Notes under the pieces: model-generated
What the model was told of the DNA's origin: nothing
The model's database searches: none
What the model saw: the letters and a program-made list of their open reading frames with translations, nothing else
Position numbers and translations under genes: made by a program
In this document: positions 29,805-44,837 of the stretch, in pieces
Position numbering within the stretch: position 1 is the first letter of the stretch
How the letters are laid out: each line of letters starts with the position of its first letter
DNA from: Nannobrachium achirus
Lineage: Eukaryota; Chordata; Actinopteri; Myctophiformes; Myctophidae
Direction: 5' to 3'
Length of the DNA stretch: 64,000 nucleotides
Assembly: GCA_963921795.1 (NCBI GenBank)
Contig: OY997658.1
Coordinates: 33,431,347-33,495,346, forward strand

Positions 29805-32146
29805 GTGAGAAGTGCAGTCACGGCCATCTTTCTGCTTATGTAATAATGCCTTGCAGCCCAGGCCCATATAACCTCCTCCCAACACTACAGTGAGGGACAC
29901 GAACAGCCGCGTTAAAGGCTTCTCCCTGTTCATTAAAGGGATACTCATTTGAGCTTATGCTCATTGGAACCAGCCACAGGCATACCCCTACTGCAGTTGG
30001 TGTTTTGCTTTTCTTTGCATGTGTGGTGTCCTTCCATCTTGGCTCATTGATTTGGAGAAAGTAAGGTGTTTTATCAGCTGTATTTGTGTAGTTTGAGTGC
30101 AGAAAGGGGTGATGTTGGCTGTGATATCTGAGCAGAGTTGCTCCTCCATTTGATGAGCGACACTGTGAGTGTGAGCATCTTTCTTTATCTCCCTTTCTGG
30201 CCACTATGACGAGCGCAGCTGCTGCAGGGAGATGGCCTGCATAACTGTTCTTCTTCCCCTCTCCTGCTCATCTTTCCAGTCAACCAATAAATGTCCAGAT
30301 CCAACAGTTTGGTTTTTATAGAAGTAATCTGAAAGTCCTGTCATTGTGTTGTCATTATCTGTCACGTATGAAAAGGAGCCTCTTCAAGTCTCAAGGAAAC
30401 TTCAAGTCTCCCCTGCTTTCTGTGCGACTGTATTGCTTGCTAGCTTGAACACGTTAAACGCTGATGTACGCTGCCTGGAGTTCTGCCAACAGACACCGTT
30501 GTCTCATAATGCAGCAGCTGTTGTGAAATAAGAGGCTTGCATTTGTCGAAATGCACTTTTCAAGTGTCCCACTGTCTATCTGTATCAGGTACTGTGCGCA
30601 CATGTATCAGTTGTAGATTACGTACAGAAGTAACTGATACAAAGGTAACAGATTTACAATCAAAGCACACGTTATTTAACCGTATACAATAATCTGGTTC
30701 TGAATACTGCATCTCGCTCCGAGCCTCAGATTAATTAGAGGCTGGACTGTTGTGCTCATTTGTGGCAATAAATCAATTATCTGTCCCTTCACTGCCCCCG
30801 TCCCAGTGCTGATGTCCCTCCACTGTGTTCCTCCCACAGCCAGTGTTCAGCCCACTGTACCTCCTCTCGCTCCATACTCCTCAACTTAGCGTCTTTATTA
30901 TGCACACTGCCCTCACTCTCCTCTTTCTGCCACATTCTGAAGTGACTCCTAGTGTTAAAGATTCATGAGCATGATCAGCTTTCGGTAGGTGGGGGGGGTG
31001 GGAGGGTGGGGGACTCGCTCTTGGTTGCAATTTGGCACTTTAGAGCCAATACCTTGCACTGATTCTGGAGTGGAGAAGCTCTTGAGTGGAACGGCGTGGC
31101 AGTCCAAGGACTAATGCAAAGGGTCTGTGTGTGTATGCATGCCGGAGTTGGCTCTGTTGGCTGCATGTCATGCAGTCTGAAACCAGCTTGCTTCAGCTCT
31201 CTACCCCACCCCCTTTGCATAAAGAATGAGGCTGAACCATATATGGCACAGGAATAAAGACAGACATGCTTCGACTCCTGACCTGCTTATTATCTTTTGT
31301 TTTCCCCTCCTCCTCTGTGTCGCTGTCTCTCTCTCTTGCCCTCTCTCTCCACGTACAGTTTAAGCTCTCTCGTTCCCATTTGCTTGTGTCCCCACATTGA
31401 TCTGATCCCTTAGTGTTGCGAGACCTACGTGTCCGTAAGTTCTTCTCGTTGACCCGTCCCTCCAGCTGCGTTGGAGCGCAGACCCAGAGAGCCAATGGCA
31501 GAACATCTGTTTCGAGGTAACACAGTTGTCGGCAGGGCCGGAGGGTTCACTCCTGCTGCCCGTGTTGAAATCAATAATGTTTTTAATTACACGTGTTTGT
31601 CTTTAATACCATCTGACACAATCCCAACATGCCTCTGTATGTGTCTTGGCTCTCCCGGCAACTCTCCCACCCCGGCAGATATTGAGCTGTAAATTGAGAA
31701 TGATTCCCCCCCCCCCACTCCACCCCCCTTCAGTCACTGCTTTCAGGAGTGGTTGGGGGAGGGTTTCAATGTCCAGTGATGCAATCGACCAGCAGCACAG
31801 CAGCAATAGTATTCAGTAACAGTTTACTCTTTATTTCTGTCTCTCTCAACAGTCCTGGTTTTCTCTCTTTTTCCTCTGCTGTGTAAGGACAGCCCAGGAA
31901 CCAAGCAGACATTGTTCAGTGCCCTCCTCAAGCTGTTTTGGAGTGGTTTGGCACCCACTGTAAGGGCTTTCATTATTACAGTGCACGAGACTTCAAACAC
32001 TTCCCCACTGGCTTTTGATGTAAACGTAGCAGTGTAATGCTCAGTCATGCCTGGCACTCTCTGGGGCCCCGTAAGCACTGGGTGTGCCTCATACAACCAA
32101 AGCCCTGCTAACCCACATGATTACTGGAATGGCACACTGGCACTAG

Positions 32147-32166
32147 CCCCCCCCCCCCCCCCCCCC
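32147..32166. repeat. poly(C) run
   Basis: Twenty C. Confidence 0.95.
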
Positions 32167-33633
32167 TGGCAGTCAACCGCTGGCAGAGATTGGTGGGATA
32201 TGCATTGGTCTTTTTTTTTTACTTTTTTTAATAATAATATGACAGGAATTGGTGATTCAGTGTTTAATAACCCTCTCTCCCTGCCCCTCCTTCAGGTACC
32301 GCACACAGCCTTGCTTGCCTTTTGTGTGTTGTTCTTTCAACAATATCAGCAGAACTGTCTTGACACAGATGCATGATTATCAACAGGAGAGTAATAATGA
32401 GACAATGAAGACACAGACACTACTATATTATCATCTGTCAATTACTTCCTGCCGGTACAATTCGCTGTTGGATAGGTGATATGAAGTGCCTCTGCAAAGC
32501 CTTGACCCTGTCAATCTTAATGCTGTAATCTATTGATTAAGTTCCACGGGACAAAACCGGAGCTACAATAGAGGCAGTTAAAAGCATAATGTCCTCTTAA
32601 AGAAGCAGGTCACCCTCAATGTTGTAATTTGTTTGTTGGATGTTTATTGCAACAGAGATACAGATGAATTAGCAAAAAGATCGGGACCTCAGCACGGAGC
32701 CTCTGCCCATGCACAGGCAAACCTGCACAACGTCCCCAACGGCTGCAACTGAACACATGACAAATGAATTAGCCAGCCGCTGTCTGTCTGTCTGTCTCTG
32801 TCTGTCCTCCGACAGGTGTACAGCCTAATACCATGACATTAGTCACAGGTGAAGGTACAAGCTTTTTGTTTGCAGTGCTTTTGAAGTGTTTTCTGTGGCG
32901 CTGTCATACAGTGGTTTATGCGCCGCGTGCACTACAGAGAGAAACTCTGTCTGGATGCACTTTGAGCCGCAGCCCTCCCCCGTTGTCTTTGCATTCCTCC
33001 TAGCCAGACTGTGTGGCTCCAGCTCAGGCCAGGAGAGTCTGCTCCTGTGTCACATAAGATATGAGCAACCACACACACCTCCAATCACCTACACTCAACT
33101 ACACTGGGATCTCAAAGTCAATTGATTTTTCAAACTTTAGGCTGTTTTTTTTTATCTGTTGGGCTGTCCTGCCTCATTGTTTAGTCTTTCTTAAGCTTGC
33201 TGTGGTTGTGGTTCTGTCCCTGCCTAGCCAGTTGGATAAAGCAGATCATGTTTGGCAACATTGTCACTATGTTGTAATATTTCAGAATTACTTGACCATA
33301 CCACAGTCAACTTTGGCTACCATAAAGTTGACTTTCCCTTGCCTTGCCAATCCCATACCGGTTTTGTAGGTGCCCTGTCATCACTTGGGAGATGCCATTA
33401 TTTTATTCTAACATGTTAATCATAAAAACCTCAATCTTGCATTTTTCTCCTTTTCATTTCATTTCTCTTCCTCTTACCCATCCCTTTTACTTTCTCATTT
33501 CCTTTTTGTCAAATACTGTTAGGTTACTAACGGTTAATAACATATTACTCGTGTGTACTTCGTCATTGTAATATACAAATATTATCCACCTGTTTCCGCG
33601 AGAATTTACAGTAGAATTGTGTGGGACATATCC

Positions 33634-33720
33634 GGAGAACAGCAGACATACAAGCTCACGTCGCGTCGCAGATGCAACCATTGTGAGCGTGATCTAGCAA
33701 CATATTTATTTTTGTAATTT
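33634..33720. repeat. Palindromic hairpin module (diverged)
   Basis: GAGAACAGCAGACATACAAGCTCACGTCGCG is followed by TTGTGAGCGTGATCTAGCAA; the right arm is degraded. Confidence 0.5.
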
Positions 33721-36130
33721 TTTGAATAATAATTAAAGTTTTTCAGAAAACTTAGGTCAGAAGGCGTTTTTAGAATCGGCCTCAGGCCTAAATGGGTACA
33801 TTTTTTAAGTCTGACAACCATAGAAGAAAAAAGTCCTTTTGCACACCTATAGGGACAGGTGTGTCGGAACAGTGAACATTCTGACAACCTAAAGTCAAAA
33901 CCCTACTCTCGTACTACATCACTAACTTGCCACGATGTCTATAATGTTTATGGAAAATCACTAATGTCAAACAAACTTCACTATTGCTAAGGCTTTGGTG
34001 AGCTGCTTGCTGCATAAAGGTCTTTGAGGCGAGAGGCGTATAATTAATGTTATACTAGAGGCGAGCAGACAGGTAGCGAGACGCTGGCAATCTGACAGGT
34101 CGTGCTTGTCTCATGCACATGCCTGCTCGTGCCAGAGTAGAATTTTCTTGAGCGTCTTCCCATGATGAGACATTTAGGAAAAGATTAGTTGAATGGTTTT
34201 AACTTGAAACAATGGCGTTATCAGATGGCATTATCAGGTAAAAAATGGGGTGTGTCCCTGGAAGCATCAATAGTGCGTCCTTTCGGATATAAATGCGTCA
34301 GAGATGCAGGACGGGTACCCAACAACATCACTGAGTTGGAATTGTTCCAAAAGAATGTTAAAAATGTCTTTCAGCTATGACAAGCACCTACCGTTTGTTT
34401 TGTTGAACTCACTTCGCGAGGTGAGCCCTGGCACTGAGGTATTGGAAAGTTGACGACACCACTCTGAGGCTATGTGGCTCAGGCGGTGGCATGGCCGCTA
34501 CGTTGCCATAATAATCTAACCCATCATTTGCACCCCTTGAGTCAGCCGAACGCATGAGCCCTGATGGAGATGAAACGCTGTAATGAACTGAGAAATGCTG
34601 AGTTCACACAGGCAGGGCTCACCCGTCAGCACGCAAACAGAGAAGTGTGGTTACTGTCCTCTTTGCAGGGGCGGTGACGTTTCAATATTCAAATGGGTGC
34701 TCGTTTTTGACCCCGCCCCCCCCTCCCCCCCCCGCCCCCGCCCCCGCCCGCCTGCTCGGCCAGCCGCTTAGACAAAATGATAATAATGACCATTGCTATG
34801 TTTGGCCACTAGAGGGCACTGAAAACCCACAACGCTAATATGTTCCCCATTTTCAGCAGTTTTGTGACACTTTGGTATCATGCCAATAAAGCTCCTTTGA
34901 ATTTAATTGAAAACCAATGAAACAGAGCAGCCTGAATTAAAAATGCAGACAGGCCTATACTTGAGTAACTGTAAATGTACAAACGTATTGGTATCAAAAT
35001 ATCCCATTTCATGTCAGCAAAAGAAAAGGCATTTTTTTTCCCATCATTGAGTACTTTATTTACAGTTTGCCAATAGTACAGTGGTACGATAACGATGTCA
35101 TAAAATGAATGCACTGTAGGAATTTTTTATGACACACGAGCAATCATGACTTTTCAGCAATCAGTGTGTTTCAACATCTTAACACAGTAATTAATGCATG
35201 ATATTGCACCTACATTAACATGCTACAAGCAGAAACAGACCTTTTTTTCCCAAGATCTTTGTCTATTTTAATTGTGGAGGACGCTAGTTTGCTTTGCTGA
35301 TCAGTGGGGGGAAAAAGTTTTATTTAGTATCACTTTAGTTAGTAGGCCTATCACTACAATATAGAAATACTCTGTTACAAATATAAGTCCTGAATTAAAA
35401 ATGCTGGCATGCTTACTTGAGTCCAAAAGTATTGGTATAACATAAAAAGCCTACAAAAAGGAAAAGCTAGGCTTTAGGTCTATACTGTATAGACCTACTG
35501 TATATTTGTGTATTTATATTTTTTTGGCACTGTGTTGATAAGTAGTTCCTAATGTTTGGATGAATGGACCATTGTAAGTTCTTTGAGTTTGCAATATGCT
35601 TAGAAAAGTCACTTAAAATTGCAATCCATTATAGAAACGTTAAGCACTACTATTCTTTGTTGTGTTGTGTTTTTTTTTTTTTTCAAACTGTTCTCGACAC
35701 TCGGCTGTACACAACAGTCCTTTTTATTTTTCTTACTGTCCTGTAACCTTAACTGGGTGACTTAATTTCCCCTTCCCCTTCTTTGTATATACTTACTGAT
35801 TGTTTAGACTTACTGTTTTCTCTTTTATTATATATTTTTTCTCTCTCATTTTCTTTTCTTTACATATCTACTGCATAGTACTGTGTTCTATTCGTCTGTG
35901 TCATTCAATGTTATATGATATACTTTAATGGTTTCCTGTTGAAATAAGCTTAGTCTTTTCAGGATCTCATTTTAGTAGACCTTGTACCAGTGAACTGTAC
36001 CGTCATGAAACTGTACATTTTCCTATGCAAACTTCTAATAAAGCCTTCAATCAATCAAATAGGCTTTAGGCTACATCAATTATATGTAATTCAAAGGAGC
36101 TTTACTGGCATGATAAAATACTATAATGCC

Positions 36131-36320
36131 TCATTCACATAGGGAGCAGCAAAGCTAAAGTTTAGCTTGCTTGGTCAATGTTATCTCAATGGAAACCAGC
36201 TTTAAAGCTTTCAAAGCTTGGTTCTGTGTATCTCCTGTATCTTTAAAGCTGGTTTCCATTGAGATAACATTGACCAAGCAAGCAAAACTTTAGCTTTGCT
36301 GCTCCCTATGTGAATGAGGC
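36131..36320. mobile_element. Harbinger-like palindromic MITE, TAA duplication
   Basis: TGCCTCATTCACATAGGGAG to AACCAGCTTTAAAG is inverted at CTTTAAAGCTGGTTTCC to GTGAATGAGGCA; arms about 82 bases. TAA flanks both sides (36128-36130, 36321-36323 region). Confidence 0.85.
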
Positions 36321-36327
36321 ATAAGAA

Positions 36328-38008
<1,681 letters not shown>

Positions 38009-38675
38009 AGTAGGGTCTCAAACCAAGGTTCTGTGACCATCCTCTGGCAAGGATGTTTTGATGATTGATTTGACCTCTATGGACCCTTTATAAAAGATTT
38101 AGCTCCCAGGTCCCTCGCAAAAATCCCAGGCTTTTTTGCTAGAAGCCGCTAGAGTTGGTGTCCCATTAACTTTACATTACAGGGAAAAAAAGCAAAAAAA
38201 ATATCTGTTTTAAGTAACATATGAGGGGTCAAACTAGGGGTGTCTCATGATTCTGAATCCATTAGAAGCATCTGTTTTGCACAAAAAACATTCCTTGGGC
38301 TAAAAAACGGCCCACAAGACTATGGTTTAGTGATGAAAAGTGATGAGTCATCACTTTTCACACTTCTGTGGGGGCCGTTTTAGCCCGATGAATGTTTTTT
38401 ATGCAAAACAAATGTTTGCAATGGATTTAGAATCATGAAAACCCCCTAATTTGACCCCTCATATGTTACTTAAAGCAGATACATTTTTTGCTTTTTTTCC
38501 CTGTAATGTAAAGTTAATGGGACACCAACTCTAGCGGCTTCTAGCACAAAAGCCTGGGATTTTTGCGAGGGACCTGGGAGCTAAATCTTTTATAAAGGGT
38601 CCATAGAGGTCAAATCAATCATCAAAACATCCTTGCCAGAGGATGGTCACAGAACCTTGGTTTGAGACCCTACTA
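38009..38675. mobile_element. Long palindromic (foldback) element, about 330-base arms with almost no loop
   Basis: TAGTAGGGTCTCAAACCAAG at the left is inverted as CTTGGTTTGAGACCCTACTA at the right. Every internal block is mirrored (GGACCTGGGAGCTAAATC, GGTCAAACTAGG, AACATTCCTTGGGC). The centre GAAAAGTGATGAGTCATCACTTTTC is itself a palindrome. TCT flanks both ends. Confidence 0.92.
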
Positions 38676-38760
38676 TCTAGAACAGTATTTGATTGTATGT
38701 ATGACATACATCCGTACATTCAGACATACATACTACGTAATGTATGTATAAATCGCTGTT

Positions 38761-38955
38761 GTCGGGTGGAAACCTTGTATGTCCAGAACTGTTCGTTTTG
38801 TATTCATCATTTGAAAATAGCCGATCTACAAGCACACTTTGTAGATCAGCTATTTTCACTAGTTTTGTGCGACAGTCTTGTATGATGGAGCAGGGCTTTA
38901 CTTTACGAGAAAACTTACACATCTGAAACTTGGAGATACGAGGTTTCTGCCCGAC
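38761..38955. mobile_element. GTCGGGTGGAAACCT MITE carrying a hairpin module
   Basis: Ends GTCGGGTGGAAACCT and AGGTTTCTGCCCGAC are inverted repeats. A second, partly deleted copy begins at 42300 (GTCGGGTGGAAATCTTG) and runs to about 42458. Confidence 0.7.
38809..38864. repeat. Palindromic hairpin module (compact)
   Basis: TGAAAATAGCCGATCTACAAG and CTTTGTAGATCAGCTATTTTCA with a short loop. Confidence 0.85.
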
Positions 38956-39671
38956 AGTGACGAAATGTTTGTCAGTCACCCTCACCCCAAAAAGGTAGAA
39001 CAATCACAGCTCACGCTGCTATGTACATGACCTCACGAAATGGACACCCTGGCCATTTAAGAATGCAGAAATCCCTGGTGAAGTGAAAGCAAAAGTCATG
39101 AAGATTGCAAATGGCAATCAATGGTAAGGTGAAAATTGGTTTGTTGTTATTTTATATTTTGTTTGTATTTTGGTTTGTTATGGCAACGGTTGTGTAATGA
39201 ATGGGCATTTTGTCCTACAGAGAGCAATTGGGTAGAGCACAGAGACTTGATCACATTCAAAGCATAAACACTGTTGTCATTGTAATCATCATCAGCTCCA
39301 CTGTTTGTTAATTGTGACGTATAGGCCTAAACAAGAATAACCACGGGGGGGTGTCATCAATATGTAGTAAACAGCACAGCAGTAATGTTGTGTGAAAGTC
39401 TGCATAAAACTTGAGAAAGTACCTCCTTGTGTCTTCCTTCTTTTTAATTTTAATACATTGCTGCAGGGGTGATCAGTATGTGTGGGAATTTACTACTTTG
39501 TTTTGGAATTAAAGCTTGATTGCCATCATAAACGCCTGTGTGTATGTGTGTATGTGCGTGCTTGTGTGTTCTCCGTCCGTGTGAAATCAACTGCTATGAA
39601 TCACGTTCTTTTCATTATTAATCACATTTAGAACGGGTACACATTTTGTGTATCATTATTTTATGCTTTAA

Positions 39672-39756
39672 CTATTGAAAAATAGCAGATATACAAGCTC
39701 ACAGCGCGGCACCGAGTGCCGCGCTGCGAGCTCGTAGATCTGCTATTTTTGAAAAG
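39672..39756. repeat. Palindromic hairpin module (full, best preserved)
   Basis: ATTGAAAAATAGCAGATATACAAGC and GAGCTCGTAGATCTGCTATTTTTGAA with the inner palindrome GCGCGGCACCGAGTGCCGCGC. No hAT termini were seen around it, so it may stand alone. Confidence 0.9.
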
Positions 39757-40227
39757 TCGTGAACATTAGAATTTTGACCCGATTCTATAAGTGTCTTTTG
39801 AATCCTTCTAATTCTAGGCCTAAATGGGTTAATCACATGACACAACAGGATCTCAGGAATAGATGTGTGTGCTTCTTATGTGCAGACTGGAACTGGACCC
39901 AACTTTCACTTTCTACTAAATGGGCAGGCTTTGCTTTGTGAGCATATGATCCCTGTGTATATACTGTACACAGTGACAAGAGCAGTGTAGCTCTATACAT
40001 TACTGACCCTTGGCCAGGGATGGTTGAGCTTTGCTGTCCTGATGTAGATAATTAATTCAATGACACGGCACCCTACAGTATACCATGCTAAATGCAGCAT
40101 CCGGCTGTTCAGAGTAGACCAGGAATTTGGGGCATTCTCTGAGAATTTTATAGGGAGCCCCCAGCAAAATGTGTTGATGAGTTGAGCTTCAAAATCGGTT
40201 CAACCACTTAAACCCTATGTACATTGG

Positions 40228-40280
40228 CTATTTGAAAATCGTGACGTGTTGTGATCTTTTAGATCGGCTATTTTATTATT
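40228..40280. repeat. Palindromic hairpin module (diverged)
   Basis: TTGGCTATTTGAAAATCGTG and TTAGATCGGCTATTTTATT surround a shortened arm inside a decayed hAT-like stretch ending GAGTTTGAGAACCAAG (40400-40422). Confidence 0.45.
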
Positions 40281-41679
40281 TTGATTTAGGAAGAAATGAA
40301 CAGTTTGGAATGTGTTTGAATGTGTTTTGAAGGTTTGAGGGTCCCTGGTACAAAATCTTTTCAGATGGTGGGGTGTCCGGCCAAATCCATATTTGGCGGT
40401 CCTTGAGTTTGAGAACCAAGTTTTCTAACACCGGGTCTGCTCATGCAGGGACTGGGTCCCCCAGCAACAGCAACGGCCTGGCTGTCCGGCACAACCGTCT
40501 GTATTGGTGTCATTGAGACGTGCCATGTACATCCAGTGTCTCCCTTATTTCTCTCAATGAACGGTGACCCCACCGTTATTGCCATGTCAAGGAGAGGGAG
40601 GCAACCAATCACTTTCAACCTAAAGGGACAAGTGCAGCCAATCGGCTTCGGGATCCCCATGGTAACTTGCGCTGGAAGACCAGGAGACAGCCAATGAGGA
40701 CGGAGAGCGCGGCTCGGCTACGATAGTTTAATGGCCCGTTTCTGTTGTCATTAATAAGGCGTGTAACCTCTGCTGTAGTAGAGACACTCTAGTGTAATTC
40801 CAGGGGACAGAACCGTACCACAGCATAAAGACGCCCCTTACAGCTCTCAAAAAGAGTGTAGTGTAATGTGAGGACAAAGCTTGACACACACCCAAACACA
40901 CCCCTGTTGTTTATCTGTGTCTCTGTATTGCTGCCAGCCCTTTGTTTAACCAATGAATCCATACGTTACATGGGCTGTTGAAAGCCACTCGCTTTCAAGT
41001 CACTGTCACGAAAGTGAGTCTGTGTGTTTTTCCACCCTTCCGAGTCTCCTTCCTCTCAGCCCAGACACCGTGGCTTTGATTTCAGCCATTTGAGCACACA
41101 GGCCCCTACCATTAGCTTTTAAGTAGGCCACTGCAGGCCAGTAGGGAGCCAGACTCAAGGTACTGTAGCATGGTGGCTAGATCTCCATTCACTTAATGCA
41201 GGCTTCTGCTAAGCTACACTGTTCCCACTCTGCTCTAGATTGTGCTGCGTTGTACTCTGCCTTATGTAATGGCTGAGGAGCAATACTGTGTGCTGTCGCT
41301 GTTTCCATGGTTGGTTATGCCTCGCAGGAACAACATGTTGTACGATGTGTCACAGAAAGAAAATGTCAATACATTTATTTTTCATTTGAAAATAGACATT
41401 ATTGTTGTAGAAGCATACATGAGGCTTTAGAGTGCCTCAGAGTGCATCATAACACCAAACGCCTCGACTTCTGTGCGGGGAGAAAGAACCATTTATCTTG
41501 CTGATTTATTTTGCTTTATTTGCTTTTGTTATTTTTGAGCGGTGGTAGACCGCTCCATAGCATGGCCGTGTGTGTATCCGTGTATGTATCCGTGTATGTA
41601 TGTGTGTATGTAGCCTGAACTACCACTCAGTGACCAGAGAGGGTGCTCTTGAGTCTAGTCTGAGCATCAACTGCAATAT

Positions 41680-41680
<1 letters not shown>

Positions 41681-41711
<31 letters not shown>

Positions 41712-41728
41712 GCACACACACACGCACG

Positions 41729-41774
<46 letters not shown>
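41681..41774. repeat. (CT)n then interrupted (CA)n
   Basis: CTCTCTCTCT, then CA with CGCA interruptions, then pure CA. Confidence 0.95.
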
Positions 41775-41775
<1 letters not shown>

Positions 41776-41902
41776 CCACCGCTCAGTTCACACGGGTGTG
41801 ATTTTTATTTATCCACTGTGTATGTGTCGCTCTCTGTATTGCTTTTCATTTTGTCCTCCTATATACTTTTCCTGACCCTGCTGCTTGGACCAACAGGTAT
41901 CG

Positions 41903-42293
41903 ATGCGTTCACACTAACGGCGACAAAAGCTACAAAACGTCCCAAACGCAGCCAGCTACTGTACGTTGCTGCCAAGTCGCCATTAAAAGAGTTGCTCAAG
42001 CACCACTGCGTAAATGAAAAGGGTAGGTTAAGGTTTAAATAGCACAGGGAACGGCAAGAAGGAGTTTATCTTCCTTTTACGGAACAGAGCAGGAATTGTG
42101 GGGAGAGGGAAGGGGAGTGGAACTGGGGAAACAAAAACATGTCATTGATTGACGCTTCACTGCGTCATTGGAGCGCTGCCCGTCATGCAGCGACAAGTGT
42201 TGGGCGTCAGTTTGTAGCTTCGTGTCATAATTGGCTTCCATTGTAAAAGACTTGTAGCCTGTCGTTTTGTCGCCGCAAGTGCGAACGAAGCAT
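41903..42293. mobile_element. MITE with ATGCGTTCACACTAACGGCGACAAAA-type ends
   Basis: Left TGCGTTCACACTAACGGCG and inverted right CGCCGCAAGTGCGAACGAAGCAT are imperfect inverted repeats. Interior has CACTGCGT repeats. The superfamily is uncertain. Confidence 0.6.
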
Positions 42294-44189
42294 ATTGTTG
42301 TCGGGTGGAAATCTTGTTTGTACAAAACCTTCAATTTTTTATTATTTTAAAAACAATTTAAAATGGTGAAAATAGCCCGCATCGGGAGGCGTTGCAACAC
42401 TTATTTATCAAGAAGTAGGGCTTTAGTTTACACATTTGAAGCTTGGAGATACGAGCAGGGTTCTCACTACATATCATTCAACTCATTTATTTATTGAGTA
42501 GATGCAGGGAGGGATGCGCAATTGTGCCCAAGTACGCATCTGATTTACTGAACTGATATATCCACCCATGTTGAAAGCCAACTCCATTAACTGCCATCAG
42601 ATTGCGGTGCACATGATGGTGGTGATTAAAAAGGCATTACTCCTTTGAATAATTAATCATTTTTCACTTACTGCCCCAGAGTTTGGTCTTTGTCGACTCG
42701 CAGGCTGAGGCAGTAAGGGATAAATGTATGTCTTTTATGGAGAGTTTTCCGGATCTCATGAGGACATGAACTTGGACATGCCTCTCCTCAGAGGGGGCTC
42801 TCATCTTGTCATGTCTCTTTTTGTAAGAGGTTTATATTCAGAGCAGAGACACAGTTCAGATTAATAGTGTAACTGATGGCATTTAAATCTAAGGTCGAAA
42901 GGAAATCCAAGGTAGGGCTCTGTGCAGTGTCACTTACACTGGAGCCAGCCGTATTGTCTGTCGGTGCGTGTGTATACTAGTAGTAATACACAAAACAAAC
43001 ATACCTACTGGGCTTTTGTTCTGTTGCTAGAGTGATCGCTAGCAACCAGGCACCATTGCATTCTTTGCATATTTACTGCATATACATTTTGTACTTTCTA
43101 TTTTTATTTTCTATTCTATTTTTATTTTGTGTAGCTTTTTAAAAGATTTTTCAGATGAGATAAAGAAGCGAGAAAGGTAGAGGGCTCCCCTGGTCCCCTT
43201 GATGATGTGCTTCAGTAACTACTTTCACCAATCCATATTTTAGGCATGTCATAGGCTAAAAGAAATCAAACGTTATTTTCTTTAATGGCCGATCTACAAG
43301 CTCACAATGTCTCTCATCAGGCTTATTAGGTTCATGAGATGGCCCTGAAGCCTTCTCATTAGGGGCTGAACGATTTTAGAAAAAATTAAGAATAGATTTT
43401 TCCGCTCAATATTAGCCCAAAAGTTTAATTATTACAGTAACATGAGATTGATACTGACAACATAATTTGACTTTTAAAGGAAAATACCAGTGTTATTGCA
43501 TGTTTAGCAGAATGTCTACAAGTCAATGGACAAAGTCAATAACATTGACGTAAAATAAAGGTGACATAAAGTTCACTGTGATGGATAACCTAGAGCATGC
43601 AAGTTTAGTCGTTTATTTGCATACCATACTGAAATGAAAGTCAAGAAAAGGGTAGAAGTATATATTTATTACTTAATCTAGACAGTCAGCTAAACATGTA
43701 AAACTTGTGGTCAAGTTATATTTTTAAGTGCCCTTCACTATCTATGCCGATAATTATGTGAGATTCCACGCTGATGCATGGTAGATAGGCTACGTTCTGT
43801 AGCACCAGAACGTACAGTGCAATCCAGCCATCCCACCGACCAAAAAGGCCCCCACCGCCCCCTCCTCAGCAGAAAAGAACTAGTGCTGCATGGTTAATCG
43901 TTTTCAAACCGAAATCGCGATGTGAAATCTCGCGATTAGCGAATCGCAAAGGCCAAACTTCCCAAGCAATATGGAGACGTTTTAATTTTAGAAATCCCTT
44001 CATAATTGACTAAGCAATGATCAAATCAAACTGTGGTGACTTTCTTTGCTTCCGCGCATCCCCACACCGCTGAAAGTGAAAGTGAATGTGATGGCCGGAG
44101 CCACTGTGCAGGACTCTGCCACAGCGTGGGAACTAGGGGTGCTGCAGGTGTTCCAGCACCCCTTTTCAAGTTTTCATTTTTTTATTTAA

Positions 44190-44713
44190 AGCTATACTGT
44201 GTAAGATGCTCAACTAGTGGTCAGTAGCCCTATAGCAAACCGCGGTCGCGTTCGCGTCTTTCGCCCGTTTTTCGTACCTTCACACCCCCCCGTCTGCCTC
44301 CACAACGCCGAGAGCTATCTTTAGAGGGGTCCCTGGTTCCTGTGCGTTCAGGCATTCCGGAGAAACGGACTACTTCACCCTGCCTGGTAGGCGAGATTAC
44401 CTTTTGAGTAAAGAGACACACGGGCGACTACAAATATGGCGACCCCACTTCAAGATGCGCTGTGATTGGCCGGTAGTGTACCATGTGTGCATGATCGGCG
44501 ATGTGATTGGGCAACGTATACACAACGTATACAGATGATGCAGATTACGTCATTTTGGCGCGAAATCCGGTCCACGGCCAGGATCATAGAAAACATATAA
44601 AGAGAAGGCTTCAGAAGCTGAAAATAACGGAGTGGGTGTTCTAAAACTTTAGCGATTTAACAGATAGGACAATTTTAAGATTTGTTTTATAAAAAAAGTT
44701 ACATGGTACAACT
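44190..44713 (+). mobile_element. TTAA-flanked MITE, 524 bases
   Basis: Starts AGCTATACTGTGTAAGATGC, ends TTACATGGTACAACT; TTAA at 44186-44189 and 44714-44717. Includes CTGTGATTGGCCGGTAGTGTA and the AGAAGGCTTCAGAAGCTGAAAATAACG stretch shared with 58551-59035. Confidence 0.82.
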
Positions 44714-44783
44714 TTAAATAAGAAAAGAACAAATCAAACATAGCCAAAATACGTTGCCTGTTGTTGTCGTTTTTTATTTATTC

Positions 44784-44786
<3 letters not shown>

Positions 44787-44835
<49 letters not shown>
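44787..44835. repeat. (AT)n microsatellite
   Basis: About 24 TA units in an AT-rich stretch. Confidence 0.97.

Positions 44836-44837
<2 letters not shown>

Larger units (their letters stand above)
29348..36127. other. Probable NCOA2 5' intron sequence
   Basis: Apart from the candidate exon at 29711, one hairpin and C-rich tracts (30990, 32147, 34712-34750), I see no coding. 32370-32700 is repeat-free and may be conserved non-coding DNA. Frames here lack family features. Confidence 0.4.
38956..44185. other. Repeat-rich, no gene seen
   Basis: Holds hairpins, one MITE, a half hairpin (43285-43310), a hAT-like end AGGGGCTGAACGATTTT (43362) and GTGCTGCATGGTTAATCG (43883), whose inverted counterpart (ATAATCATGCAGC) occurs at 18534. 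Both open frames at 40361-40697 lack recognisable features. Confidence 0.4.

Noticed and set aside
40361..40697. Overlapping frames on both strands of 84-99 codons
   Set aside because: No recognisable motif, and neither strand gives splice or codon evidence; left unassigned.
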